Source: an uncultured Psychroserpens sp.
Lineage (GTDB): Bacteria; Bacteroidota; Bacteroidia; Flavobacteriales; Flavobacteriaceae
Length of the DNA: 64,000 bases
Direction: 5' to 3'
Assembly (NCBI RefSeq): GCF_947501425.1
Contig: NZ_CANMVN010000003.1
Coordinates: 310,001-374,000 of the forward strand
The notes below the pieces were generated by a model. The model worked only from the letters and a program-made list of their open reading frames with translations. It searched no databases and was not told the DNA's origin. The position numbers and the translations under genes are program-made. Position 1 is the first letter of the stretch, and each line of letters starts with the position of its first letter. This document shows, in pieces, positions 10,874 to 21,177 of the stretch.

Positions 10874-11734
10874 ATGAAAAAATCACTACTTAGTCTCGCA
10901 TTAGCACTCCTTGGAATCTTTTCAATTCAAGGGCAAGAACTCGAAAAATCATTATTATGGGAAATCTCAGGTAACGGATTAACAGAACCTTCATATCTGT
11001 ATGGCACCATCCATATGACCTGTGATGCTTCTCTGGATGAAGACATAAAAACTGCTCTCGATAAAACTACATTGCTAGTCTTAGAGATCGATATGGATGA
11101 ACCTGGAATGCAAACCGCAATGATGACAGGTTTGTATATGCAAGACGGTCAAACATTGAAAGACTTAGTAAGTGAAGAGGATTATGTAACGCTTTCAGCT
11201 TTTGTTAAAGAGCAAATGGGTATGCCTTTAGATGCCTTAGGAAATGTTAAACCTTTTTTTATTTCAGCAATGTTCTACCCAAAGTTATTAGGATGTCCTG
11301 TTCAGTCTTATGAGCAAGCGCTTATGGATGTAGCTCACGAACAAAAAGAAGAAGTTTTAGGTTTAGAAACGGTTGAAGAGCAATTAAATGTTTTTAATAA
11401 AATCCCTTACAAAGACCAAGCTGCTGATTTATTGAGGTCTGCAAAAGATAATTTAGCTTATGATAAGGAGAGTTTCCAGAAAATGCTCCAACTATATGAT
11501 GCTGAAGATATTGAAGGCATAGATAAAATGATGAAAGATGACAGGAATTTAACAACAACAAAACACCGAGATAAAATGTTAGATAACCGAAATAAGAACT
11601 GGATTCCTAAAATAGAAGAGTTTTCAAAAAAACAAGCTACATTTTATGGTGTTGGTGCTGGACATCTTGCCGGAGATAATGGTGTAATTAAACTACTTAG
11701 AAAAGCAGGATATACTGTTAAGGCTGTAAATTAA
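10874..11734 (+). CDS. TraB/GumN family protein
   Basis: LLWEISGNGLTEPSYLYGTIHMTC and GVGAGHLAGDNGVIKLLRKAGYTV; signal peptide. Confidence 0.88.
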   Translation: MKKSLLSLALALLGIFSIQGQELEKSLLWEISGNGLTEPSYLYGTIHMTCDASLDEDIKTALDKTTLLVLEIDMDEPGMQTAMMTGLYMQDGQTLKDLVSEEDYVTLSAFVKEQMGMPLDALGNVKPFFISAMFYPKLLGCPVQSYEQALMDVAHEQKEEVLGLETVEEQLNVFNKIPYKDQAADLLRSAKDNLAYDKESFQKMLQLYDAEDIEGIDKMMKDDRNLTTTKHRDKMLDNRNKNWIPKIEEFSKKQATFYGVGAGHLAGDNGVIKLLRKAGYTVKAVN

Positions 11735-11756
11735 AATTCATGTAAATTTGACTCTA

Positions 11757-11782
11757 AGCCTCTAAAAAAGAGGCTTTTTTGT
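11757..11782 (+). terminator. Intrinsic terminator
   Basis: aagcctct-aaaa-aagaggctttttt. Confidence 0.8.
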
Positions 11783-11956
11783 TAAAAACATGTTTAAAAC
11801 TCTTCATTTACACAATAAAACTTTCATAATTAAGATTATGATTATTAGAATTAATTGCTAACTTTGAACCGCTATTAATTCCCAAATTTACATTAGTTAA
11901 TTAAACGTTTAGTCTTTGTCAAATCAAGACTTAACGAAATATTTGCCTACTTTAAT

Positions 11957-12628
11957 ATGAACATAAGCTCACATATTGATCACACACTCTTAAGTGCATC
12001 TGCCACTGAACGTGACATTATAGACCATTGCAATCAAGCCAAGAAATATAAATTTTATTCTGTTTGCATAAACAGTTGCTATGTCCCACTTGCCAAACAA
12101 CTTTTAAAAGATTCTAAAGTAAAAATATGTACTGTTGTTGGATTTCCATTAGGAGCATCTTCAACAGAAGCAAAAGTATTTGAAGCTAAACAAGCCATCA
12201 ATGATGGTGCTGATGAAATTGATATGGTCATGAATCTTGGTGTTTTTAAAAGTAAAAACTACGTAGAGGTTTTTAAAGACATCAAAGATGTAAAAACTGC
12301 CATTGGTAAAATTCCATTAAAGGTCATTATCGAAATTAGCGAATTGTCTAAAAATGGTATTGTCAAAGCCTCTGAGATTTGTGTTGACGCCAAAGTCGAT
12401 TTTGTAAAAACCTCAACGGGGTTCTCAAAAAGTGGCGCCACATTAACTGCTGTCAAAATCATTAGAAAAACAGTAAGAAATCACTGTAAAATAAAAGCCT
12501 CAGGAGGCATTGGCGACTACGAAACTGCAAAAAAATATACAGATATAGGCGTAGAACGTTTAGGCACATCTAGAAGTGTTGCTATTGTTAATGGTGAGCT
12601 ATCTAGTGCTGATGCAACTGATTACTAA
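11957..12628 (+). CDS. deoC: Deoxyribose-phosphate aldolase
   Basis: IDHTLL, DEIDMVMNLG, VDFVKTSTGF, IKASGGIGDY. Confidence 0.95.
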   Translation: MNISSHIDHTLLSASATERDIIDHCNQAKKYKFYSVCINSCYVPLAKQLLKDSKVKICTVVGFPLGASSTEAKVFEAKQAINDGADEIDMVMNLGVFKSKNYVEVFKDIKDVKTAIGKIPLKVIIEISELSKNGIVKASEICVDAKVDFVKTSTGFSKSGATLTAVKIIRKTVRNHCKIKASGGIGDYETAKKYTDIGVERLGTSRSVAIVNGELSSADATDY

Positions 12629-12697
12629 CTTTAACCTTCCTTTATTAATAGTTTAGTTGAGAGTCATTATATTTGAGAATCATTAAATTTTCAAACT

Positions 12698-13210
12698 ATG
12701 AGATCTTTACTCACATTATTGTTTATTGTTGTATTTAATCTACCTTCATTTTCTCAAAATGCTGAGGATACTGCTGAAACTACAACCTATTACTTCATTC
12801 GTCATGCTGAAAAAGATCGCAGCGATAAGACCAATAGGAATCCAAACCTTACTGAGGCAGGAAAAACAAGAGCTATTCATTGGAGTGAGATATTTCAAAA
12901 TGTAAAATTTGATGCTGTATATTCAACACAATACAATCGTACCATTCAAACTGCTACGCCAACAGCCGAAAAGAACAAGTTAGAGCTTCAATATTACGAT
13001 CCGAGGACATTATACTCAGAGGATTTTTCCGAAGCTACTAGAGGAAAAACAGTACTGGTCGTTGGACACAGTAACACCACGCCTGCATTTGTCAATATGA
13101 TTCTGAAAGACAGGAAATATCCTGATATTGATGATAACAATAACGGCAACTTATATATTGTCACCATTTCCGAAGGTCACATTACAGATCTGGTACTAAC
13201 GCTGAATTAA
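12698..13210 (+). CDS. Histidine phosphatase (phosphoglycerate mutase/SixA-like), exported
   Basis: YFIRHAEK and VLVVGHSNTTP motifs; signal peptide. Confidence 0.87.
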   Translation: MRSLLTLLFIVVFNLPSFSQNAEDTAETTTYYFIRHAEKDRSDKTNRNPNLTEAGKTRAIHWSEIFQNVKFDAVYSTQYNRTIQTATPTAEKNKLELQYYDPRTLYSEDFSEATRGKTVLVVGHSNTTPAFVNMILKDRKYPDIDDNNNGNLYIVTISEGHITDLVLTLN

Positions 13211-13982
13211 CAGTTACATTCTCCAATTCTATTTTGGATAATAATTTTAATGCATCATCCTGAAACAATTGAGCTAAGTCAATGAGTTCAACAGATGCGC
13301 TTTCTGGCTTGTAATTATTGTAATCCACAAAGCGGATTCCTTCTATAATCCGTTGGTTATATGCTTCTCTAAAACGCAATCCTTTTCCATCCTCTTCATT
13401 ATAAGAATAGGCTAAATAATCAACCTTAAACGTTTCACGATTAACCCAATACAAAAATACATCTTCAAAGTCTTCTCCGCCTCCTTCCTGATCAAAGGTG
13501 ACTTTAATGGTGTAATAATCCTTGCCCTTGATACTAACATCACTTAGCAATTCTTTATTCACAGCCTTATCATTTAATCCATAAGGCAACACCGAAAAAT
13601 AATGCACAGAGTTTATCGATGCAGAATATTTGGTCACCATAGTATCCGTTACTGATATTGGAAAATTATCAGCCAAACGCATAAATCCTTTATTATTCAA
13701 AATGTCAGTGATGGTATTTATCGTATCAAAATAGCGAGATGTTGTATCTCTAAACTTTCGCTCAAAATGAAAAACGCCTTTATTCCTGTATGCCATGTAG
13801 TGCTTATCTCTAAAATCAAAATTGATTAATGAGGAATCAATTTTTGCTCCACCAGAAACCTCAATAGCTTTGGTTATTATGGTATCAGCTGATAAGACTG
13901 GAGTCTCCTTATTCTTGCAGTTAAAGAAGATGAAAATTACAGCTGTAAAAATGGAATATGCAATTGTTTGAGATTTATACAT
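13182..13982 (-). CDS. DUF6503-like lipoprotein
   Basis: Lipobox-like IFFNCKNKE; YRNKGVFHFERKF...DGKGLRFREAYNQRIIEGIRFVDYNNYKP pattern of this Bacteroidota family. Confidence 0.65.
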   Translation of the reverse strand: MYKSQTIAYSIFTAVIFIFFNCKNKETPVLSADTIITKAIEVSGGAKIDSSLINFDFRDKHYMAYRNKGVFHFERKFRDTTSRYFDTINTITDILNNKGFMRLADNFPISVTDTMVTKYSASINSVHYFSVLPYGLNDKAVNKELLSDVSIKGKDYYTIKVTFDQEGGGEDFEDVFLYWVNRETFKVDYLAYSYNEEDGKGLRFREAYNQRIIEGIRFVDYNNYKPESASVELIDLAQLFQDDALKLLSKIELENVTVNSALVPDL

Positions 13983-14084
13983 TTCAATGTTGTTTATTAC
14001 CCATTCTGGGTTTCATAATTAAGTCGGAAAACTCATGATTTAATAACAGTGTAAAACTATTAAAAATAATTACCTTTGCTCTCC

Positions 14085-14543
14085 ATGCAAAAACCTGTAA
14101 ATATAAAAAACAAAAAAGCTAAGTTTGAGTACGAGATTCTCGATACTTACACGGCTGGTATTGTGTTAACGGGAACAGAAATAAAGTCCATTAGAGATAG
14201 TAAAGCATCCATTGCAGAAAGTTTTTGTGAATTTAACGATCGTGGTGAATTGTTCGTCATTAACATGACTATTCAGGAATATGTATATGGCAATTATTAC
14301 AACCATAAACCTAAAGCCGAACGTAAACTTCTATTAAATAAACGCGAACTCAAAAAACTGCAGAAGGAGGTCAATATTAAAGGAAATGCGATCATACCTC
14401 TTCGTTTATTTATTAACAACAAAGGCTTAGCAAAACTTGAGATTGCCTTAGGAAAAGGTAAAAAATTATACGATAAGCGTGATACTATAAAAGATCGGGA
14501 TAATAAGCGTAATCTAGATCGTATTAAGAAGATTTACAAGTGA
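14085..14543 (+). CDS. smpB: SsrA-binding protein SmpB
   Basis: NKKAKFEYEILDTYTAGIVLTGTEIKSIR; ALGKGKKLYDKRDTIKDRD; start moved from TTG 14076 to ATG 14085. Confidence 0.96.
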   Translation: MQKPVNIKNKKAKFEYEILDTYTAGIVLTGTEIKSIRDSKASIAESFCEFNDRGELFVINMTIQEYVYGNYYNHKPKAERKLLLNKRELKKLQKEVNIKGNAIIPLRLFINNKGLAKLEIALGKGKKLYDKRDTIKDRDNKRNLDRIKKIYK

Positions 14544-14714
14544 TTCAATTTGCCTCACACAAATTCTTGTAGGAAAATATTTAACAATTCTCTACGTTTT
14601 ATTTATGATTGTTTAACAAATGTGGTGTGATTAAATGGCTATGTTTGACAACACTCAGGCAACCTTTTACAAAAAAAGTGCGTCTATATATTATAACCGT
14701 CATTCAACTATTGC

Positions 14715-17180
14715 ATGAAAACAACTTTACTCTCAGCCATTACACTCTTATGTACCTTTACTGCACTTGCTCAAATCAAAGGCTCTGTCTCCGATAATAA
14801 AAATGAACCACTGCCTTTTGTAAATATTTACATCGAAAACACCTACACTGGAACAACCAGTAATGAGGATGGTAACTATGAACTTAATATCACACAGTCT
14901 GGAAATTATACTGTGGTATTTCAATTTTTAGGCTATAAAACGGTGAAAAAAAAGGTTGATATTCAATCGTTTCCATACACCTTAGATGCTGTATTGATAG
15001 ATGAAGAGATCTCATTAAATGAGGTTGTAATTAATGCTGAAGACAATCCAGCTGATAAGATCATTCGGCAAGCTATTGCTAAACGTAAAGAAAATCAGGA
15101 GAAGATTCAGAGTTATAGATCCGACTTCTATTCTCGTGGATTAATAAGAATTAAAGACGCTCCTGAAAAAATATTAGGTGCTGAAGTTGGCGACCTTGGT
15201 GGCGGATTAGATTCTACAAGAAGCGGTGTCATTTATCTTTCTGAAACCGTATCAAAATTAGAATATTTAAGGCCAAACAAACTCAAGGAAAAAATTCTGG
15301 CTTCAAAAGTTAGTGGTGATGATAACGGATTTAGTTTCAATAACGCCATAGATGTTGATTTTGATCTGTACGAAAATACTGTTGAAATAGGGAATCAAAT
15401 TATTACGCCAATCGCTAATAATGCCTTTGGGTATTATCGTTATAAATTGGAAGGTGTATTCTATGACGACAGAGGTAATTTAATCAATAAGATAAAAGCG
15501 ACACCAAGACGAAAAAATGATCCTGTATTTGAAGGTTACATCTATATTGTTGAAGACCAATGGACCATCTATGCTACTGAACTAGACCTCACCGGAACTC
15601 AAGCACGAATTCCTGCTGTTGACAAAATAACCATTACTCAAAACTTTTCTTTTTCTGAAAAGGATAATATCTGGGCAAAGATCTCTCAAAATATAGATTT
15701 TAAATATGGTCTGTTTGGTATTAAAGGTGACGGTCGTTTTACTGCTGTTTACAGTAATTATGAATTTAATCCAGGTTTGACTCGTAATGATTTCTCCAGA
15801 GAAATTGTATCCTTTGCAGACCAAGCCAACAAGAAAGATTCTTTGTTTTGGAATTCTACAAGACCTGTACCTCTCACTGAAGAGGAGATTACTGATTATA
15901 TCAAAAAAGACAGTATTCAAATTGTAAGAGAGTCAAAAACCTATCAGGATTCGGTAGATCGTGTCAATAACAAATTTAAATTGGGAGATATTATTGGTGG
16001 ATATACCTATACCAACTCTTATAAAGATTGGAGATTAGGTATAACTTCCCCTATTGAAGCTATTAGTTTTAATACAGTACAAGGTTGGAATGCAAATGTT
16101 GGTGCTTTTTATACCAAAGGCTATAACGATTATGAGCGCTATATCTCCATACGCGGAAATATCAACTATGGGTTTAGTGACGATCGCTTACGAGGCACAG
16201 TATCGGCTACCTATAAATTCAACAACAAGAGTCGTCCATTTTTAACGCTCTCAGGAGGTGTGACTACTCAACAATTCAATAGTAGTAATCCTATCTCAAA
16301 ATCCTTAAACACTAGCTTTTCAATGTTTGCTGAAAAGAATTTTATGAAGATCTACGAGAACAGTTATCTACAAGCCTCCTACTCTAATGAGTTATTCAAT
16401 GGGTTTAGAATGAATGCGAGTTTAAGTTATCAGAGACGACAGGCGCTATTCAATACAACCGATCAGGCTTGGTATCCTCAAGATGATAGAATTTATACAA
16501 GTAACAATCCTCTAGATGAAACCGCTTTTGGTGTGGCACCTTTCGACACTCATAATATTGTGAAACTTAATGTGACTGCTCGTATCAACTTTGCGCAAAA
16601 CTATTTAAGTTATCCTGATGGGAAGTATAATATTCCAAATGGAAAATATCCTACAGTAGTATTAGGTTATGAAAAAGGGTTCTCATCCTCTGTTGAGGAT
16701 TACAATTTTGATCAGATCAAAATTCGTGTAAATCAAGGTCTTAATCTAGCTGACAAAGGACGTTTTCAGTATAATATAAAAGCCGGAAAGTTCTTTAATG
16801 GTGAAGACATCGCTTTTGTAGATTACCAACATTTTAATGGCAACCAGACACAGATCGGACAAGGTTCTTACCTCAATGTATTTAATAATTTACCTTATTA
16901 TGTGGGTAGTACAAATGATTCGTATCTGGAAATGCATGCCGAACATGATTTCAACGGATTTCTCCTCGGAAGAGTCCCTCTTTTGAAAAAATTGAACTTC
17001 AATTTAATTCTTGGCGCTCATAGTCTAGCCTCTCCTGACAATAAACCTTATCAGGAATATACCATTGGTTTAGACAATATTGGATGGGGAAAATTTAGAT
17101 TTTTACGATTAGATTATGTACGTTCGTATCAAAGCGGATTTCAAAGTGATGCCATTTTGTTTGGCTTGAAATTCTTTTAA
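14715..17180 (+). CDS. DUF5686 and carboxypeptidase-like regulatory domain outer-membrane protein
   Basis: N-terminal CarboxypepD_reg: IKGSVSDNKNEPLPFVNIYIENTYTGTTSNEDGNYEL; DUF5686-type beta-barrel; C-terminal LFGLKFF. Confidence 0.9.
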   Translation: MKTTLLSAITLLCTFTALAQIKGSVSDNKNEPLPFVNIYIENTYTGTTSNEDGNYELNITQSGNYTVVFQFLGYKTVKKKVDIQSFPYTLDAVLIDEEISLNEVVINAEDNPADKIIRQAIAKRKENQEKIQSYRSDFYSRGLIRIKDAPEKILGAEVGDLGGGLDSTRSGVIYLSETVSKLEYLRPNKLKEKILASKVSGDDNGFSFNNAIDVDFDLYENTVEIGNQIITPIANNAFGYYRYKLEGVFYDDRGNLINKIKATPRRKNDPVFEGYIYIVEDQWTIYATELDLTGTQARIPAVDKITITQNFSFSEKDNIWAKISQNIDFKYGLFGIKGDGRFTAVYSNYEFNPGLTRNDFSREIVSFADQANKKDSLFWNSTRPVPLTEEEITDYIKKDSIQIVRESKTYQDSVDRVNNKFKLGDIIGGYTYTNSYKDWRLGITSPIEAISFNTVQGWNANVGAFYTKGYNDYERYISIRGNINYGFSDDRLRGTVSATYKFNNKSRPFLTLSGGVTTQQFNSSNPISKSLNTSFSMFAEKNFMKIYENSYLQASYSNELFNGFRMNASLSYQRRQALFNTTDQAWYPQDDRIYTSNNPLDETAFGVAPFDTHNIVKLNVTARINFAQNYLSYPDGKYNIPNGKYPTVVLGYEKGFSSSVEDYNFDQIKIRVNQGLNLADKGRFQYNIKAGKFFNGEDIAFVDYQHFNGNQTQIGQGSYLNVFNNLPYYVGSTNDSYLEMHAEHDFNGFLLGRVPLLKKLNFNLILGAHSLASPDNKPYQEYTIGLDNIGWGKFRFLRLDYVRSYQSGFQSDAILFGLKFF

Positions 17181-17189
17181 TCTCATATT

Positions 17190-17705
17190 ATGAAACATTT
17201 AATTTTAGCCTTATGTTTAATTAGTGTAAGTGCGTTTAGTCAGGAAACTCAAGACTATTCTAAAAACGTTGCAACAATCGATAGCACTTTAGAAACCTTA
17301 TATGCTGTAATCTCAGGAGATAAAGGTGAAGATCGCAACTGGGAGCTTTTTAAACAACTATTTCATGAAGATGCTAAATTAATTCCCACAGGAAAAACCA
17401 AAGATGGAACACATGCTGCAACGTTCATGACACCTGATGGTTATATTGAACGTGCAGGACCCTGGTTAGTTGAAAATGGTTTTCATGAAGTAGAAATAAA
17501 CAGAAAGACACAAACCTTTGGAAATATCACTCAGGTATTTAGTACATACGAATCTTTCAGAAGTAAAAACGACACCGAACCTTTTATGAGAGGCATCAAT
17601 AGCATTCAGTTATTAAATGATGGTGAGCGTTGGTGGATTATTAATATTTACTGGCAGCAGGAAACTGAAGACAATCCAATTCCTGAAGTATATTTAAAGA
17701 ACTAA
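17190..17705 (+). CDS. Secreted NTF2-like / SnoaL-like protein
   Basis: Signal peptide; LFKQLFHEDAKLIPTG...RWWIINIYWQQE NTF2-like pattern. Confidence 0.75.
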   Translation: MKHLILALCLISVSAFSQETQDYSKNVATIDSTLETLYAVISGDKGEDRNWELFKQLFHEDAKLIPTGKTKDGTHAATFMTPDGYIERAGPWLVENGFHEVEINRKTQTFGNITQVFSTYESFRSKNDTEPFMRGINSIQLLNDGERWWIINIYWQQETEDNPIPEVYLKN

Positions 17706-17707
17706 TT

Positions 17708-17823
17708 CTATTTTTGTTTTATCAGCTTAAACTTGGCTTCTGAATGTTCAGAAACACCTTTAAAAATAAATTCATCAAATAACTTTTGTTCTCTTTATTT
17801 TTATTGAAGGTATGAATCAGTTT
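17708..17823 (-). pseudogene. Possible C-terminal remnant of an unidentified gene downstream of pcm
   Basis: Minus strand reads KLIHTFNKNKE in one frame then QKLFDEFIFKGVSEHSEAKFKLIKQK* in another (stop 17708-17710); protein-like composition but no complete ORF. Confidence 0.35.
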
Positions 17824-18458
17824 TTATCTTCTAATAAAGGTACAAATCGAAATTCCCCAAATTCGTGTTGTTCAAATTCTTTCGCTCCTTTTCTAATAAA
17901 CAGTGTCATGATCTGAATATCATCTCCAACTGGAATGACGAGTCGGCCACCAATTTTCAACTGACTTAATAAAGGCTTTGGTACAAATGGTGCGCCAGCT
18001 GTGACAATAATACTATCAAAAGGTGCCTCATCTTCTAATCCGATATATCCATCCCCAAAAATTAATTTCTTAGCTCTGTAACCCAACTTTGGTAAAAATT
18101 TACTAGTCTTTTTGTAAAGTTCATGCTGACGTTCAATACTGTACACTTTAGCACCTAACTCACATAAAACAGCCGTTTGATAACCGCTTCCTGTTCCAAT
18201 TTCTAAAACTTTATCGCCAGGTTTAACTTGTAAAAGTTCAGTTTGAAAAGCAACAGTATATGGCTGAGAAATAGTTTGATCAGCAGCAATTGGAAAGGCT
18301 TTATCCTGATAAGCATGGTCTAAAAATCCGGAATCCATAAATAAGTGTCTGGGGATTTTTCCAATGGCTTTAAGTACATTCTCGTTGGAAATTCCCTTAT
18401 TTTTAATGGTAGTCACTAATTGTTGTCTGAGTCCCTGATGTTTAAGCGTGTCTTTCAA
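17817..18458 (-). CDS. pcm: Protein-L-isoaspartate(D-aspartate) O-methyltransferase
   Basis: VLEIGTGSGYQTAVLCELG; AFPIAADQTISQPYTVA. Confidence 0.95.
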   Translation of the reverse strand: MKDTLKHQGLRQQLVTTIKNKGISNENVLKAIGKIPRHLFMDSGFLDHAYQDKAFPIAADQTISQPYTVAFQTELLQVKPGDKVLEIGTGSGYQTAVLCELGAKVYSIERQHELYKKTSKFLPKLGYRAKKLIFGDGYIGLEDEAPFDSIIVTAGAPFVPKPLLSQLKIGGRLVIPVGDDIQIMTLFIRKGAKEFEQHEFGEFRFVPLLEDKN

Positions 18459-18615
18459 AGTAGTTAAGTTTTCAATGCTAAAATAACTGAAACATTTTTA
18501 TACTGAAAGTTAAAACGTACTGAATTATTAACCATATAAAAACAAGTGTTTTTTATTATCATTTTCGCATAAATAAACTACGAAAAATCTTATTTTTGTT
18601 AAAAACGTAAAAACA

Positions 18616-19575
18616 ATGCTAAAAGCTGGTGTACTAGGTGCTGGTCATCTGGGAAAAATTCATTTAAGACTTCTCAATCAATCTGAAAAATATGACCTTA
18701 TCGGTTTTTATGACGCAGACGAAGACAATGCTAAAAAAGTAGCAGAAGAATTTGGATATACATATTTTAACTCTATAGAAGCTCTAATTGATGCTGTTGA
18801 TATGGTAGACATTGTTACTCCTACTTTATCACATTATGATTGTGCCAAAAAAGCTATTGCAAAAGGCAAACATATATTTATAGAAAAACCAATTACAAAT
18901 ACTGTCGAAGAGGCTGAACACATTAGAGAATTACTGGCAGAGCATAATATTCGCGGTCAGGTTGGTCACGTAGAGCGCTTTAACCCAGCGTTTATAGCGG
19001 TTAGAGATCAAGTAAAAAACCCAATGTTCATTGAAACGCATCGTCTGGCTGAGTTTAATCCACGAGGTACAGATGTTCCAGTGGTTTTAGATCTGATGAT
19101 TCACGATATTGATATTATTTTAAGTGTAGTAAAATCGACCGTAAAACAAGTATCAGCAAGTGGTGTTTCAGTTATAAGTGATACACCAGATATAGCAAAT
19201 GCACGTATTGAATTTGAAAATGGATGCGTAGCCAATCTTACCGCAAGTAGAATTTCTCTAAAAAATATGCGCAAAACACGTTTCTTTCAAAAGGACGCTT
19301 ATATATCTGTTGATTTCTTAGAAAAGAAATGCGAGGTAGTTAAAATGAAAGATGCTCCAGAAAATCCTGGAGATTTTGATATGATACTCCAAAATGCTGA
19401 AGGTGTTAAAAAACAAATCTATTTTGACAATCCTGAAATTGCTAATAACAATGCTATTCTAGATGAGTTAGAAACTTTTGCTGATGCCATTAACAACAAC
19501 ACCACACCAGTTGTAACACTTCATGACGGGACTGAAGCCTTGCGTGTTGCTAAAATGATCATAGACCAGTTTTAA
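18616..19575 (+). CDS. Gfo/Idh/MocA family oxidoreductase
   Basis: AGVLGAGHLGKIHLRLL Rossmann motif; IFIEKPITNT. Confidence 0.92.
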   Translation: MLKAGVLGAGHLGKIHLRLLNQSEKYDLIGFYDADEDNAKKVAEEFGYTYFNSIEALIDAVDMVDIVTPTLSHYDCAKKAIAKGKHIFIEKPITNTVEEAEHIRELLAEHNIRGQVGHVERFNPAFIAVRDQVKNPMFIETHRLAEFNPRGTDVPVVLDLMIHDIDIILSVVKSTVKQVSASGVSVISDTPDIANARIEFENGCVANLTASRISLKNMRKTRFFQKDAYISVDFLEKKCEVVKMKDAPENPGDFDMILQNAEGVKKQIYFDNPEIANNNAILDELETFADAINNNTTPVVTLHDGTEALRVAKMIIDQF

Positions 19576-19629
19576 TCAATCAATTAAAACTCTCAAATAA
19601 ACTTTTTTAAACATTTCAATTTAATACAA

Positions 19630-20520
19630 ATGAAAAATATAGCAGTAATTGGAGCAGGAACGATGGGAAACGGTATTGCCCATACCTTTGCTCAATCTGG
19701 ATTTAAAGTACAATTAATAGATATTAGTGAAGACTCTCTTAAGCGAGGTATGGCTACCATAGCTAAAAATCTGGATAGAATGGTTGCTAAGGAGAAAATT
19801 TCGGAAGCTGATAAACAAACCACTTTAGATAACATCACAACATTTACTAATATTTCTGAAGGTGTGGAATACGCAAGTCTGGTTGTTGAAGCTGCAACAG
19901 AAAATATTGATTTAAAACTAAATATCTTTAAGCAGTTAGATGAGGCTTGTCCAGAAGATACTATTTTAGCAACTAACACGTCCTCTATATCAATTACTCA
20001 GATAGCAGCAGTTACCTCTAGACCTGAAATGGTAATAGGAATGCATTTTATGAATCCTGTACCTATTATGAAATTGGTAGAAATCATTAGAGGCTATAAC
20101 ACAAGTGACGACGTTACCAATACCATTATGGAACTCTCAAAAACTTTAGGTAAAATACCTACTGAAGTTAATGACTATCCTGGTTTTGTAGCCAATCGTA
20201 TTTTGATGCCAATGCTCAATGAATCTATAGAAACCCTTTATAATGGCGTTGCTGGTGTTGAGGAGATTGATACTGTTATGAAATTAGGTATGGCTCATCC
20301 TATGGGACCATTACAATTAGCAGATTTTATTGGTCTTGATGTATGTCTATCAATTTTAAATGTGATGTACGACGGTTTTAAAAATCCGAAATATGCACCT
20401 TGCCCATTATTAGTTAACATGGTACGAGCTGGTAAACTAGGTATTAAATCTGGCGAAGGGTTTTACGATTATTCTGAAAGTAGAAAAGCGGAAAACGTTG
20501 CTAAGCAGTTTTTAAAATAA
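19630..20520 (+). CDS. 3-hydroxybutyryl-CoA dehydrogenase
   Basis: IAVIGAGTMGNGIAHTFAQSGF; NTSSISITQIA; MHFMNPVPIMKLVEII; DYPGFVANRILMPMLNE. Confidence 0.95.
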   Translation: MKNIAVIGAGTMGNGIAHTFAQSGFKVQLIDISEDSLKRGMATIAKNLDRMVAKEKISEADKQTTLDNITTFTNISEGVEYASLVVEAATENIDLKLNIFKQLDEACPEDTILATNTSSISITQIAAVTSRPEMVIGMHFMNPVPIMKLVEIIRGYNTSDDVTNTIMELSKTLGKIPTEVNDYPGFVANRILMPMLNESIETLYNGVAGVEEIDTVMKLGMAHPMGPLQLADFIGLDVCLSILNVMYDGFKNPKYAPCPLLVNMVRAGKLGIKSGEGFYDYSESRKAENVAKQFLK

Positions 20521-20538
20521 ACCCACACCATAGTCTTT

Positions 20539-21177
20539 ATGATTCGTGCTTTCATCTATTGTTGCTTTTTTTTGCTCATTTTAGCTTGCAAAAACAAAAG
20601 CAGTATTGTGGATGATACTAACAGAAGTTTATTAGATAAAACAGAGGTAACTGATTCTAATATTTCAGAAGCAATTACAGATTATAAGGTGCTTATTAAA
20701 AACAATCCTGAATATATCTCAAACGGATTCGATTTTCCAGTTGGAAAACCTGATGCCCAAGGCTACTATAACGCTCAAAAATTTCAAGAGAACAATCATT
20801 TAGGTGACGATTGGAATGGTGTTGGTGGTGGAAATACTGATCTTGGTGATCCAATTTATTCCTTAGCAAATGGTTATATTAGTGAGGTAAAAAATTACGA
20901 AGGCGGCTGGGGAAATGTGATCAGAATTGTTCACTTGCATGATGACAAACTATATGAGTCATTATATGCGCATTGTGATACCATGCTTGTTTCAGTAAAC
21001 AAGTTTATTAAAAAAGGAGAGCAAATTGCTACCATAGGAAACTGTAATGGTTACTATCTGGCACATTTGCATCTGGAAATTAGAAGTGATGTGAATTTAG
21101 ATATCGGACCAGGTTACTCGACCGATACCAAAGGATATTTAGATCCGACGAAATTTATAAATAAAAACAGACACTAA
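20539..21177 (+). CDS. M23 family metallopeptidase lipoprotein
   Basis: HLGDDWNG ... LYAHCDTM ... YLAHLHLEIRSD (M23/LytM signature); lipobox LILACKN. Confidence 0.88.
   Translation: MIRAFIYCCFFLLILACKNKSSIVDDTNRSLLDKTEVTDSNISEAITDYKVLIKNNPEYISNGFDFPVGKPDAQGYYNAQKFQENNHLGDDWNGVGGGNTDLGDPIYSLANGYISEVKNYEGGWGNVIRIVHLHDDKLYESLYAHCDTMLVSVNKFIKKGEQIATIGNCNGYYLAHLHLEIRSDVNLDIGPGYSTDTKGYLDPTKFINKNRH

Noticed and set aside
14609-14797. 62-aa plus ORF before the DUF5686 gene
   Set aside because: Overlaps the true start and signal peptide of the DUF5686 protein in another frame; no family features.
17706-17816. Small RNA gene between the NTF2-like gene and pcm
   Set aside because: No strong hairpin or promoter pattern; the sequence reads better as a decayed coding tail on the minus strand.
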